Positions 25,137-38,400 of a stretch of DNA of 64,000 nucleotides are shown piece after piece. The translations under genes were made by a program, and so were the position numbers. Under the pieces are notes generated by a model. The model was not told the origin of the DNA and searched no databases. It was given only the letters and a program-made list of their open reading frames with translations. Source of the DNA: Marisa cornuarietis (Eukaryota; Mollusca; Gastropoda; Architaenioglossa; Ampullariidae); the NCBI GenBank assembly GCA_004794655.1, contig SMMW01000575.1:15084501-15148500 (forward strand), written 5' to 3'. The stretch's first letter is position 1. Every line of letters starts with the position of its first letter.

Positions 25137-27259
25137 AAGTTATTTGCTGTGTGTTCTTATCAGAAATGGGTGAGGAATAACAACACACGACGAACGTCTT
25201 TGAGCAACATTCATACATGTAAAGGGACAGGTGGCTTTATAAACACCAAAATGAAGCGGTAAATGTGAAGGAGGTGTTCAAAACAAGTCTTTATCCTCCC
25301 CTATATTTCCAGTCTACATCGTAATAACAGCTTCCTTGTCATTCCGAATGAGCGGTCTCAGCGATACGTTGACGTGCACTATACACGTGCATCAATATCC
25401 TGGTTATTTTCTTTAAACAGCAACTCAGAGGTAGAGACAAGTGGAGCAGCAAGTTGGGCTTAAATGATAGAGATGCAAAATGATAAAGATGCAATGATAG
25501 AGATGCAAAACAATCGTCTACTTAGTCTTGTCAAAGCCATGATTATCTTTGAGACGTTTTGCATTTGTTCGTTGTACCTACAGTTTCATACATCGAGTTG
25601 AAACATGCAAAGACAAGAAGGTAATACGCTGTAATATATAATATTTTATAATAATAACATACATTATAATATATTTAATATATAAATAGAATAAATTGTT
25701 ATTTTGCAGGCTTCGGAATTTAGTAACGATGAAAACGGGAAAAATGACGACAAAAAAGTAAGACAGTTTGTCACATATTAAAACACTTTGTTGTGTAATA
25801 AAATATTCCGCTCACAGAAACTGAGACTTAGAAACCTTTGTAAGCCAAAACCAGACTCGAAACAATGTTTGTGTATGTGTGGACGGTTTGGACACTCAAT
25901 GTTGAATGCTGGTTGCTGTAGATTAGTTTCTAAGTGGAGTAACGCCAACCGACTAGCTTCTGTACACTGACCTGACGGTTGATTGCAACAGAAGATAGGA
26001 ATATCTAGCTCTTCCTACCTGCACTGGAGACGGCCGACATAAATAGGAGATGACTGGCTGACAAATCCTGTTGACACGCACCGGGCTACAGAAAAGAAAG
26101 AAACACCTTTCTACTGTAAACAAGTTGAAGCTGAGCTACAGCCATGAGCTCTGAAGGTTACCTGCTGTATGCCGGTCAGGAAGGATCGACAGATTCAAAG
26201 TTTCTGGGTACTCTACTTCATACAATACCTACTATGATTCATACCAAAAAATTAATAATTAATAAAAGATGACACATACAGGTGACTCGGTAAACAATCA
26301 TTCCTATGGGGACAGAAGAGCGAGGCATACTGTGTCACTTTGATACACAGCGTGTGGAGTAAACAACAACAACGCTACTTATTGAGGTATAAAGTCAGCA
26401 CTCGTGTTCTTACAAAAAGTCAGTGAAAGTCTACGTGGCTGCCATCGTTCCTTTTATCAAATGTGTAGTTTATCACGAAGAATAACTAATAATGTGTAGT
26501 CTATCATGAAGAAATAGCTTACAATAGATAAAAAAAATTCTCTCGATACTAAACCTATCAACCTCAATCGGGTGTGAAAGATCGAATTCTTTAAATTACG
26601 AAAATTAGTCTGAATTCTTGCGATAAAATCATGATCGTAAAATCCAGATTTCTTTACCCGATGTTCAAGACAACGGCGGAAATCTGATGCAGGTGCGAAG
26701 TGAAGCAAGCACAGAAATTATGTGAGATTACTTACTACAGGCTGTGCAGGTCTCCTCTCAATCAAATCGGCGTTCAACAAATGTAAAACACAGCGGGAGA
26801 GGGAAAACACGAGCACAAATCGACTTGATCCTTCCCTCCAGGGCCCGGCAATAACTGACAGGAGGGAGATTTCTCATCGCCCAGTTTTACTCCAGGATAT
26901 CCTAGTAATCTTGTATTGCAGACTCAGTAAACTCAAAAGCCCTCAGTTCAAGGCTGTCTGAGATAAACTCGTGCAGGGAATGGATTAAGTTGCAAGCCAC
27001 TGCTTTTTAGCTCAAAGATTCAATTGATGTAGAGTTATAACCGGCTTCTAGAGAAAATTGTAACAAAGATTAAACTGATACAGGGATGTCAGATAAAAAT
27101 GACGACATTTTCGGTTGAGGTAAGGAGGAAATGAAATTAAACCGGGAACTCTTAGGATTCTTCTGTTTCAGCTTAGTACTTCAGTTTACAGTAAGCGGAA
27201 TGTGAAATTTATCTTTTAGAGAAAGATAACCAGGCGTTGCTTGAGTGTATTTTTAAATA

Positions 27260-28007
27260 CTTTTGAGTGACGTCCCTTCGCCTAACTGGCTTGAGGGATG
27301 GCTCTCTGTCGTTTTTGTCGTTTTTTTTTTTTGTATCGTCCGTCGTATTTTGAGTTTCGGTAACCCTTATTATGATGAAGTCGCCATCCTTGCTCCTCTA
27401 CAAGACTGCTGCATGTTGAGGACGTCCACTTGGAACAGCCTGCAGGTGTTGCGGGATGATGTTTTCAGCAGGGCCATGAAAGAGTTGTTGCGATCCGACC
27501 CCACCGCCCTTTCTTGATAGACAGCCTTTTCCCGGCACTGGACGGACGGCTGAAGAGGGTATTTCAGAAACTGGACATATGCGTGCAGACAACTGGCTTG
27601 GACAATGTACTAGTCGATGTTGGCCTTTGATACTGTCTTGTTGGATTTGGACTTCATGACTTGCGCGGTGGTGTGGGATTCATGTTTTCATCAGTGAACT
27701 TGAGCGTGTGCTGGCGTTCCAGTGAAACTTGTGCCTTCTGTTGGATGTTGCATTTTCTGTGGAGTGTATGACATGTTTGATATTTGTTCTATGGAGTGTA
27801 TTCCGGTTTGTATGACATGTTGGATATTTGTGCTGAGGACTGTGTTCTTGCTGTGTGTGGACGCTGCCCTGTGACGTGGAGGAGATGGGCCGCTACACAC
27901 CCACATTTTGTCGTCATCTTATTTTTTGACGTCAGCGCCTTGAGCTGTCCACAGGCCAGGATTTGGCGCTATACAAGCCAACATTATTATTATTATTATT
28001 ATTATTT
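27260..28007 (+). mobile_element. LINE-like fragment ending in an ATT tail
   Basis: The right end reads GCGCCTTGAGCTGTCC, then GGATTTGGCGCTATACAAGCC and seven ATT units, the same 3'-end architecture as 15417-15520 but on the plus strand. The upstream 600 bp is more GC-rich than its surroundings and has short internal repeats (GGAGTGTATGACATGTT twice) but no intact reading frame. The left boundary is a guess. Confidence 0.4.
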
Positions 28008-28133
28008 GACAAACAGGGTATTAAAAAATACACTCTTGTGAACACGCACACATACACTAATGGTACAAATTATTACACAAAAAAATAAAATAAAGGTAAA
28101 AGCGAAACAAGACTAAAAACCTTTTAATCATTT

Positions 28134-29710
28134 GTGAGCCGCCACGACGAAATGAGTCTTAATTCACGCAGAGCTGTTTCGAAGTAGAGGCCCCGAAAGG
28201 TGACTGGGGTCAGTTTTGTGCAGTTCGACTCTTCTTTAAAATTGGATTCCTTGGTTATTAAGCTAACAGGAAAATACACCTCTATGTTAAAATAAATGTT
28301 ATAAATTGTTTTATAAGACATTTTAATCGAGGTACCTACGGTGATCCGTCCTGACGTCTACATAAAAATTATGAAATTCAAACGCTGTTTCGCTACCGCT
28401 TCCCTGTCAGAGCCCCATCGTGTTATACCTTGTCAGAAAGCCCTGAGTCTGTAGTTTCAGTCTCTTTTATAATGACTGCTTTAAATATTAATTGATCAGA
28501 AAATTGATCTGCTAAAGTTTAGGGGTAATCAAATCAAGCGCCAGTTGCACAACATGTTCGGTAACCTTAAAACTGTTCTAAAGAAGCAAAATCTCTTCTC
28601 TGCGATTTAGATGCATTGCACAAAAACATACAAAAAAATTGTACTGACAGGACAGAAAGTCAGACTAAACCAAATTTATCTTACTTAAAGTAACTTTCGT
28701 TAAAAAAATTCTAAAAGTGTGGTGTGCACTTTAAACTGATTATCTAAATAAATTTAAGCCCTAAAAGTGTTTAAAATTAGAAATGTGCTGTGCAACTGGC
28801 GCCTGGTCGTTGATCACGATGCTACCCAATGGGAGGATCGGATGCTGAAATGTCCTTGGTAACGAAACGAAAGGCGCCGAACCATTGACTGAAGGAGACG
28901 AAACTCTTTTTTTTTCCGCCAGCTTTTGTTCACACTTGGTGTGTAAAGTGAAAGTATCGCGAAATCGTATCTGAGTGATAAAGCATTATTAGCTTTTAAT
29001 CAATGAAGCCATTAGAACGTTTTTTGCTTTTAAATGAATAAAGGGGAAAGTGTTTATTGTACTCAGTGAATTAACAGTAGATGGGCAACAGTGCATGAAC
29101 AAACACAATTTGGCATGAAAGGTGTGTTTCTAGAAATTGTTATTTTTGTGTGGCCCGCCAGTTATCGAAGTTTTTCGGTGTGTCAAAACATGCAGTTTTT
29201 TCAATTCTTTTATTTTCTACTTATTTTTGCCACACTGGTAGATAATTTGTGAGTATTCTGCTCTTTCTGTAAGTGTGCAAGCTAATTAAAATCTTCGCTA
29301 TTAATTAGAATGCGCAGTAACAGTTAAATTCTTCCATTTAGGTTTATTTTACTAACAAGGTAAGGGCCTCAAAGGCACACAAATAGTCATTGCTATGTAC
29401 TTTTTTGTTATTTGAAATAATGTAGCCTTCTGTATTTTATCATCGTGCAAATGTTAGTACAGTTTGAACAATTAGAAGTACCGGTTGCTAAGGAAAAACC
29501 TTGTGGAATCGCTGAAAATCTTTTAACCCGCTTTTCTCAAGCAGGTCGCCACCGTACTCCCATACTTCAAACGTTTATAACTCACTCAGTTTTAGGACTA
29601 GAAGAACAACTTTTGTATCAAAAGAAAGATCAGGACCTGTATAGTTAAAAAATATCCAATCTGCAAAATCTTAAATTTCCGAGTTGACTCATTTCGTCGT
29701 GGCGGGTCAC
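28134..29710 (+). mobile_element. Possible DNA transposon bounded by 25-bp inverted ends
   Basis: The 25 bases at 28134-28158 (GTGAGCCGCCACGACGAAAT...) match the reverse complement of 29686-29710 at 24 of 25 positions. ATTT adjoins both outer ends. A third related terminus, GTGGCCCGCCA, occurs at 29150. Either one 1.58-kb element contains the nested 265-bp element, or a shorter element (29150-29710) lies beside a solitary end. An open frame at 29445-29648 encodes 67 residues with no recognised domain. Confidence 0.45.
28538..28802 (+). mobile_element. 265-bp terminal-inverted-repeat (MITE-like) element, copy 1
   Basis: Starts GCGCCAGTTGCACAACATG and ends with the inverted counterpart, TGTGCAACTGGCGC. 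It has no open frame. A copy of exactly the same length lies at 45406-45670 in opposite orientation, and a truncated arm lies at 7460. Size, terminal inversion and dispersal fit a non-autonomous DNA transposon. No clear target duplication was seen. Confidence 0.7.
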
Positions 29711-30542
29711 ATTTTGTTGGCAAAATATTTTTCTGTTCGTAAAATTCATCTGTGAGTGGTACACTAATTTAAAGTTAGAAGCACTGTGTGGAATAAACTG
29801 CAGTGATAATTTACAGCATGCAGCAAACTGTTCTCAGCAGTCTGTTGAATCTGAAACACAAAAGGCTGAGTCAGCAGGCAAGCAAGCGACTGGATCTCGT
29901 CATTGTAATGATTCGTGCCCCCACTTTCGCAACGGTTAATTAAGTATGATTATCTCTAATAGTGGTTGCTATCTAAATGGGATCATGTGGCAAATAAGTT
30001 TTGAAAATGTCGAGAATTCCTGCTCATATGTGAGTGCTCAAGAAGGTCTGGGGCATAATTTGTGACACTTTTTATCTGTTTTTCTGGTCACCTGCTGAAA
30101 TGCCGTACTCCACACATTTCGCGCGTGACCCCCCCCCCCACACACACACACGCGCGCGCGCGCGCGCGGCGAATAATGTCTCTTTTCCGTAAATAGCACA
30201 GAATTTTAAAAAAAAACGTTAAAAATCATTTCGAGAGGCTATAATTGATATAATCATCTTATTTTTCAAATTTTTTTTGCTTTTTGTGGTTATCTATTGT
30301 TATACAGCATTTATGGGTTATTAATGTGTATGGTTCATAAATATTTGTTTGGAAACCTTCTAGCTAATCTTGCTGCCTTAGTGGCAATAGGAATTTCATA
30401 ATGTATATTATATGTCTGGCAGACAGCGCTATCCACTACATCCTCGCTAAACGTTCAGAATTAAAAGATTTCAGATTTGAAACCGTTTACTGGGGGGTTG
30501 TGGTAGGGGGCTCACAGTAAATGAGTATACCCTATGTACAAA

Positions 30543-30663
<121 letters not shown>

Positions 30664-31842
30664 GAACATTACTGTTTTGCACGGGGAAAAAACTTCAGAA
30701 GATTGGAATGGCAAAGGAGGGAAATTTGCTCTAGGGAAGGAACCTTCGCATATTTTTTTAAATATGGAACGCAGCATGTCTTAGGTATGGATGACCCCAA
30801 GCTAGAAGATTTTCAGGCGAGGATAGAACACTAACATGATTTCTGGAGGGTAGCAGAGAACCTCAGCAGATTTTCCGGAAAGAATGGAACTCTATTTCCC
30901 TGATGCCCTTAAAAAGCAAAGCAGAAATACCAGATGTCAGACAGCACTAGCATCAATCATGCCGCTGTTATGGAACACAGAGCTAGCCTGGAACTTGGAA
31001 TTACTGCACGAGCATAGTCCATAGTCTACTGTTACTGTTACTGAGCACAGTTTGCTGTGTGAGGTATTTTTTCACACGGTATATATATATATATATATTC
31101 CATAATGCTCGGATGCTTTGAGTGGCATGACTTTAAAGCTGGCTTTGATGCTATCCTGGGATTTCTTGTTTTGTTTAAATTGGGTTTTTTGTTGTAATCT
31201 TCAGTTAATGCAGTAGTTTGTCAAAATATCGGGTTTTATTCAATATATAGCCAGAATTCGGAAAATCCTTAGTGAATGGTAGTGAACCTTCGTTTGTAAA
31301 CAGTCTTTTTCTTTTAAAATGAAGAGCAAAGTTTTTTTCGTACGCAGTTTGACGATCTCTGCGCAAGAACTTTTCTACTGAGCAGTATAAAAAGTCTGTA
31401 ACTACTGGTAAATTCAACTAATTAAGAAAATGTTTGTAGATCTTTAGTCATAATAAAGTATGCTATAAAAATCTACATATCTTTCAAGTAAAGCATAACA
31501 TTTATGTATGCAAAATGAAGAACAACATATTCTCTGTACATATTTTAATTGTGAAGTACACATACAATTTAGAAATAGCGGCGGCTCATGCACTTTACTG
31601 TAAACTATTGCTATAAACACAAGCAGTAGAAGTTAGCAAGTCTGTCTCTTTCTCCGTCACTCTTTCTCCCTCGCTCTTTCTCTTCCCCTTCCTATCCCAG
31701 ATATTTCCCTCTTCCACTCTTGTCTCCTTCTGCCTACTGAAAAAATGCTTCAAGACTGACAGATGCATAAGAGTAAGCTCTATACAAATATACTGATTGC
31801 AGTGAATAGAAGAAAGGAAAAAAAATCTACATATCATATTTC

Positions 31843-31848
31843 TTTATT
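31843..31848 (-). terminator. Candidate poly(A) signal for ALP C
   Basis: AATAAA on the minus strand about 256 bases past the copy C stop. Confidence 0.3.
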
Positions 31849-32103
31849 TTAAATTTATATATCTTCAGTTCGTCGATGTCAGCACATTAGAACTCAATTA
31901 TACGCACATTTTTAAACAAACCGACTACACATGCTAGCTACATCGTCTATGTAAACTACCTCATACACAGTACATGGTCGCATGCAAACAGGAGATCGTC
32001 AAAAGGAAAACAAAGTGACACAAATAACTGTGACCATTAACACTGATGATCAGAAAAACCATCAGCACATCCCCTTGCACCTGTGTTCTTGTTAGAGCGC
32101 ACG

Positions 32104-32426
32104 TCAGTTGGTTAGAACACCTCGCAAACGTCGTGCGTTCAGCAGCACGCCAGCGGCTGTTGCAACAGTTGACGCCCACTGCAGCCCAGAGTGCCCTGCG
32201 CCGGAAGTGGAGCCGCAGTAGTCACCGGTGTCCTCCGTACAGTGCGTCTTGTCAGGCCCCACGCAAGCGGCAAAGCCCATGACCTGCGCGATGTAGGACT
32301 GCTCATGCACTCCCCGGAACAGGAAGGACATGGGACCGGAAGCGAAGATCGCCACGTCCTCCCCGCCGTGAGTCTCGAAGTCAGGCTGGGTCCTAACCAT
32401 GACCTCCTGGCGGAAGTCGTTGGCGG
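32104..32426 (-). CDS. ALP: ALP copy C terminal exon with atypical tail
   Basis: Contains [16 protein letters not shown], the block [21 protein letters not shown] and the conserved downstream cysteine (KTHC). After a Gly/Ser-rich linker there is a weak hydrophobic run ([13 protein letters not shown]) and then a basic polar end ([11 protein letters not shown]). The tail does not finish in a hydrophobic block as GPI signals do. On the opposite strand, 32092-32150 has a tRNA-like look (TCAGTTGGTTAGAAC followed by GTGCGTTCAGC), so part of this tail may come from a repeat. That origin is a weak inference. Confidence 0.85.
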
Positions 32427-35400
32427 CTGCAAGTTATTTTGAGTATTAGTGAAAATTCTGGCAGCTTGCCACAAGATCTTGCAAGGTAGAGGTTCGAGAA
32501 TTTTTGTTGGATGGACTCTTTGTGTGTGTGTGGCGGGGGGAGTGGTGGATGAGTAGGTGGGTCTAACTGCATGCATGCGTACGTGCGCCGAACGCACGAG
32601 CGTGGAAGGAGGGTGGCTTGTATATTTCTTATTTTTATTCCAATATCCTTACAGAAAAAAATCTCCGAAATTGGAGACGACAACCGTAAGTTTTCGTTCC
32701 AGTCTGTTTTGCTCTTTCCTTTATTCCCACTCCCAAATCTCTCTCTCACTCTCTATTGTAGCATTTTCTAAACATCATTCTCTTTGTCGCTCTCTCACAC
32801 TTGCTGTCTGATACATCACTGACTTATTCAATGTTCGTTGAAGCAGATGCCATTTCGCTTAACGAAAACAAGTGTTATGAAGTCACATCTAAATTTGACC
32901 GTAGACTGCTTGGGACGACAATACAAAGATTTATTAATACTAAAGTGCAGTCTACGATAATTAATGTATTGTTCTACACATTCTTTGACAGTCTTTTTTT
33001 TACTCATTTACGCACTATTGACTTTGAACTGTTACTTTTTTAACGCTGAAACTCTCACTTAATTTTCATCTTTTTTATGAAAGTCACTACTAACAGCTAT
33101 CGCATCAAATGGCAGAGTTGCTGACTTACTTGTGTTCACTCCAGTCAAATTACCGCGCGAAGGCCCTGGACCGTTAGCATAGGACAAGGTCAGGAAGGGC
33201 ATATTGTCAAGTGGGTCTTGACCAGGGTCAATAGGGTCCACGAAGCCTGTTAACAGATATTGGGTATCATCAAGTTCATTGGATGTCCTGCCAGGTATGT
33301 CCTACAATTTTGTCCAATATGCTCTCTAGTCCTTCACTTTCTGTTCTTTATGCTACTCACCTCTGTCAATGACATTCTAACGACTTTTTAGATCATTTAA
33401 TACATGGTCGAGTCAATGAAAATCGTATTTCTTCCTTTGCTTCTTACTTATGTGTAAAAACGTGGCTGCGTATATTTTATACTAGCTTAACACATATTGA
33501 TCGACTTATTACAATTAGCATCTTCTCCAGTCAGATCCATGGCAGAGCGGATGATGTTGTCAAGGTTGATAATTTCCTTAACCCAGACAAAGCAAGCACC
33601 TATCCTTTATCTTGCTCTGTCTTTCCACACCTTTATCAACAATCTAATGCTAACAAAATCGGCGTGAATACCAGTATAGATGAATGTACGTGGAAGAGAA
33701 AGTTACCCAATATATCGTTGCCACGTTTAGAGTATCCCGCGATGGTAAAGACATGTGAGTGGTCAGCTGTTACGATCAGCAAAGTGTCTTCTTCGTTGGT
33801 CAGGTCCTTAGCTACCTGAACGGCTTTGTCAAGGGCGATGGTCTCCACTAGGGCGCGTTTACCCAGACAGTCGTGATGAGCATGATCAATCCGACCACCT
33901 GAAAGGTAAAGTCCCGCTTTATAACGGTATAATCAAAGGAATAATGTAAGTTAATATTTTAATATTTTATATTTAAAGATAATATTAAGAATCGTAAACT
34001 CTAACCTTCTACAAGCAGAAAGAATCCCTTCGGATCTTTTTGCAGAACGCGGATAGCCTTTTCTGTCATCTCAGCAATGGAAGGTTCTTTCTGTGGGTTT
34101 CTGTCTGTTTCGTACTGCATGTGGCTTGGGTTGAACAAACCTGTGGGTAAAACCCGCAAATTAAACAATAATCAGGCAGGAAAAATAACTGAAAGGAAAT
34201 ATTCTGTCGACTCAGTGGCAGAAGACTATGAGCATAGTCTCTCTTTAATCTCTTGTCTTATGTAAGGTTTTAAATATGTAACCAATCTTGATTTTCAGGT
34301 TTGCTAATCCTAATCTCCTAAACGATAAACAAAATCTCAGCTGTACTAAACTAAGTTGGTGTGATGTATGAACTTCTAGCTTTAGAGACAATTTTGGTTT
34401 ATTTTCATCCTGCTCAAGACTACTTTTCCCACCAACTATAGAGACTAAATGTTTGTTTTGTTTAAAGACGCAATATTACAGTGGCAGGATTTCCCCTCTT
34501 CTGCTATAAACTAGGTTCTATAATGGTTACACTTTCCCCCTAAATTTCTAAATTTTCTTTATTTGCTTTTTTGTTTTAAATATATTTGTGTAATTTTTCA
34601 ATTTATTTTTTAAGCCTTCTAGCTCGAGAAGTGAATAATTAGGGGTACTGTTCACTTGGGGCTTGGGTTACAGCTTTGATTGATCAAAACAGAGAATGCA
34701 TAACAAGGTATGTGCAAACATCATCCAGTGGGATTGGTAAAGTCGCAGCTGAGTCAGAATCCTCATTCAGATAGAAAAAAAAAGACAGAGAAATCAGAAA
34801 GGCGACGCACTGTAATGCACCCACCTTTACTGCATTCAACTGCATTCAAAGGAGGAAATGCAGACACGACTGATGGGCTTAAAGACTCGTGTTGCATCTC
34901 AACAGGTCTAGGTTTATTGAAACGCAACAAACTGGCAAAAGACCCACAACCCAAATGTGTAAATATTGATGTCATTTTATTACATGAAATAAAATCGTCC
35001 TTTTCCCTTCTTTGGGTCTATGTGATTCAATCCCCCGCGAAGGGTCATTTTTATTTTATTATTATTATTATTTTTTTTTTGGTGAAAGAGTTTTTATTTT
35101 ACGGAGGTGGCACGTACCTAGCAGGAAATCCACGTCGTCCGGAGCGACAGAGGTGAACTGCGTGTAGTTCCACACGTAGCGGGCCCGGTGCCCTTCTTGT
35201 TGCCTCTTTGTGAGCCACACCTAACCAGGAAAACATACACCTGCTAATTAACATGTAGTTCACCTGTCCTTGTTTTCCTCTCTCCACTCTGAAGAATTAC
35301 GTGATCTTGTGGTCGTTTGACTGTTCTTACCCTTAAAGGCAAGAAATTTATCTAATTATTTCAGTGGCATTAAGACGATTTTGAGCCTTTCTTAACAAAA

Positions 35401-38400
35401 AAAAGAGTTTATTAAAAATTAATCGTACATTGTTGTCACAAAATTAATATCAAGCTGTATGTTGACTCTCTAGCACCTTTGAGCTTAATTGTTTTCTTGA
35501 TTCTGGCCACCACGTATGGTCCCTCTCAGAAGGTGAGGGTGGTGAGTTCGAATGTGTACCTGTGTAAGGTCTCGCCCATCCAGGCGATTGTTGGAGTTGT
35601 TGATCATGCCCGTATCTGGATCCACTTGAGTCTTATTTAAGAACGCCCGTCGACCTCCGCCAAGAATTACCTAAAAATATCCACAAGATATTTTTTTGTC
35701 ATTTGCAGCACAGGTTACATAATGTATGTGCCTATACTTTGCTTGCGTGTGTGTCGGTCTATTACGCGTTTTAAGCCCACGTTACTGAGACATAGAGTTA
35801 TCTCCTCCCAACTGCTATAACTGTGTGTGTGTTTCCTCCCTTCCACCCTCCCACCACACAGATGACGATGATTGTAGAAGGAACCTTAATGGCAGGATTT
35901 TCGTCGACCAACTGAGCAGCGATGTCCTTGACGCCATTGGCAGCACAGGCAGAATCAGAGGGCAGAAGGGCGTCAGTCTCCCACTCTCTGTCAGCGACGT
36001 GAGCGTATGATGCCGCTGGCGTCGCGTGGGTCACGCGTGCTGTCGTCACAAAGCCCACGGATCGACCTGTCACAGCAAGCGCATGGCTCAGGAAGGTACA
36101 ATTAATCTGGGCAGCATAACAATGCGTGAGTGCTTGCGAGGAAAAGAGTTACATCGCGGAGACCTACATGTTTTGTCTTCTTGCGTTCCTCTTCTGTTTA
36201 TTACTTGTTACATTTTTTTATTTTTCCCCACCGAGCTTTGTGTCTTGTTGGAGTGATGTAAATTATTTTTCATTATAATGAATGAGGATGATAATAAGTC
36301 CTTACTGGTATGAAAATCATCTCAGTTAGAAATAGCTCAATAGAAATATAAAAAGCTGTCTCCTCCTTTTCCATTTATTCCCTGTGACTAATTTTTTTTT
36401 TTTGTCACCAATGAGAGTTTACTAATCGTTCATGACGTAACGAACGTCAACAAAGTTCTATTAGTCTATGACAGACGCACCGTCTTCAATAAACCAGTCC
36501 AAGATGGTGGAGACTTTGACATCCGGGTCAGCCAGTGAACTGCAGTTTTCGCGGACGGCTCTGCCGTCGACGCCGATGGTGCCGTCATTGATCTTCACCC
36601 CACCAAGGATAGCCGTCGCCGTGGTAGCAGAGTCGGCAACTTGCCTGTCTGCTGAGTATGTCTGCACACACAGGTTGCCCACACGTCTCCTATAGGTAGG
36701 TTTCACCTCCGTTGTAATACTTTCACATTTTATTTAATAATTGTAATACTTTCACATTTGATGCAGCTGTAATAGCTGTAATACTTTAACTTTTCTATAG
36801 TTTTCACAGTCGTTTTATTTTCACACTTTGTTAGCTGAAACAGAAATGAGCAGATAAATATCGTACAGACTAATCGTCGTCGGGATACTTCTTGCAGGTC
36901 TTTAAAATCATCTCCTGCGCAGGGGGTGATTGTAGGCGTGCATCTTGAAAACGTGAGTAAGGTATTCAGATTTCAGGAAATGGTATCTTAACTGAGCTTA
37001 ACCCAGTCACTACACAGACATTTTCAACGTTTCCAATTTACTTTAAAAGAACAATGCTAATGCATGTTAGCAATGCTGGACTACAAAGATGGTTTATGAT
37101 GACCTTAATGTACAACATTTTTTCATCTGTTGTTAGATAGGAGCACCTCTAGGATGTTCCAACAAGGGTTTCTACATTGCAGTCAACTATGCTCAGTGCA
37201 GTCAGTTTACATCCCATTTAGTCCATGAAGATTTCCACCATGTTTCTGTCTCGCAACTTTTTTAAGTTGAATTGAATTGAGGGACTGTTTGACCGGCGCT
37301 TTACCTTGAGCTTCAGCTTGAGACACAAGGGACTTGTTGGTGCTGGATTGGAACCGGTTTGGCAGTAGGATTTGATTGTAGGCCACCAAGTTTTTGTAGA
37401 CCACCCGATCTGGAGAGTGCCAAGTAGCCGTCCTCGACCCATGAGGGTGAAAGGTATTGGCTAAGAAGAGTTGATGGCTCTGTGAAGACTTTATAAGTCT
37501 TAGGCCCCTGTCGTTGGTTTCAGCTAGGACAAATTTACCTACCGTTCTGCCTATTGCTAGTAGGATTCTAAACAGATCTTAGCCTTTCAATCACCGGGTA
37601 CCCGAACTTCTTTCCCGGCGCTGCGATGGTGATGTTTGTAGACTAGTATCTCGAGAACGGTAGGGTGTCATTCTCTAGGATATGGAGAAATGGTACATTG
37701 TACAAAGCTCAGTCAAGCATCTGAGGAGGATGAAATGCATTCTTCACGAAATAAAGACTGCAGTCTGAAAACATTACCTTAGAAAGTGCAACATATGGAA
37801 GAGTCTCCATGTTGAGTACAGTCTCTTCTCCAGGGTTACCTTGCGTTTGCCCCTTATAAATCCTAGCTGCTGTGATGGTTGACAAACCCATACCATCGCC
37901 GATGAATATGATGACATTTTTTGCCTTATTGGTATTCATCTGCTGTAGCTTGTTCAACCGCAGCTCTTCTTTGCCTTTGTTCAGCCAGAAACTCTTGTTC
38001 TTTTCAACATCTGATGAAAGAAAAAAAAGCTTCTGAATATTTATTAGGCGCTTCTCTGCTTCAAGACTAAATTTTAACGCATGTCCATTAAGCAAAGATA
38101 ATAAGGTAAACACATGACTCTTTGCTGATGCTGGCTTTTTTTTAGGGGGGGGGGAGAATAAAATATCAAAGTATTGTAAACTGTCACTGATCTACCCATG
38201 CCGTAGTTTATTTTAACCCTTTATATATATATATATATATATATTATTTTTAATACAAAGGAATGAATGTGTGTAAGAAATGTTAAGGGTTAGGAAATGT
38301 ACCCGAAGGAGTGAACAGTGGGTTTACCTGAAAGTTAGAAGTTCCCAACTTTGTACCCTCGCCTAGTTGAAGTAAAACTTTTTTTGCACGTATTATTTAC

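Larger units (their letters stand above)
20021..27259. other. Spacer between ALP B and ALP C, left part
   Basis: The missing first exon of copy B is expected here on the minus strand. Only microsatellites were recognised (GA at 21062-21082 and the three listed runs). No coding exon is supported. Confidence 0.5.
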
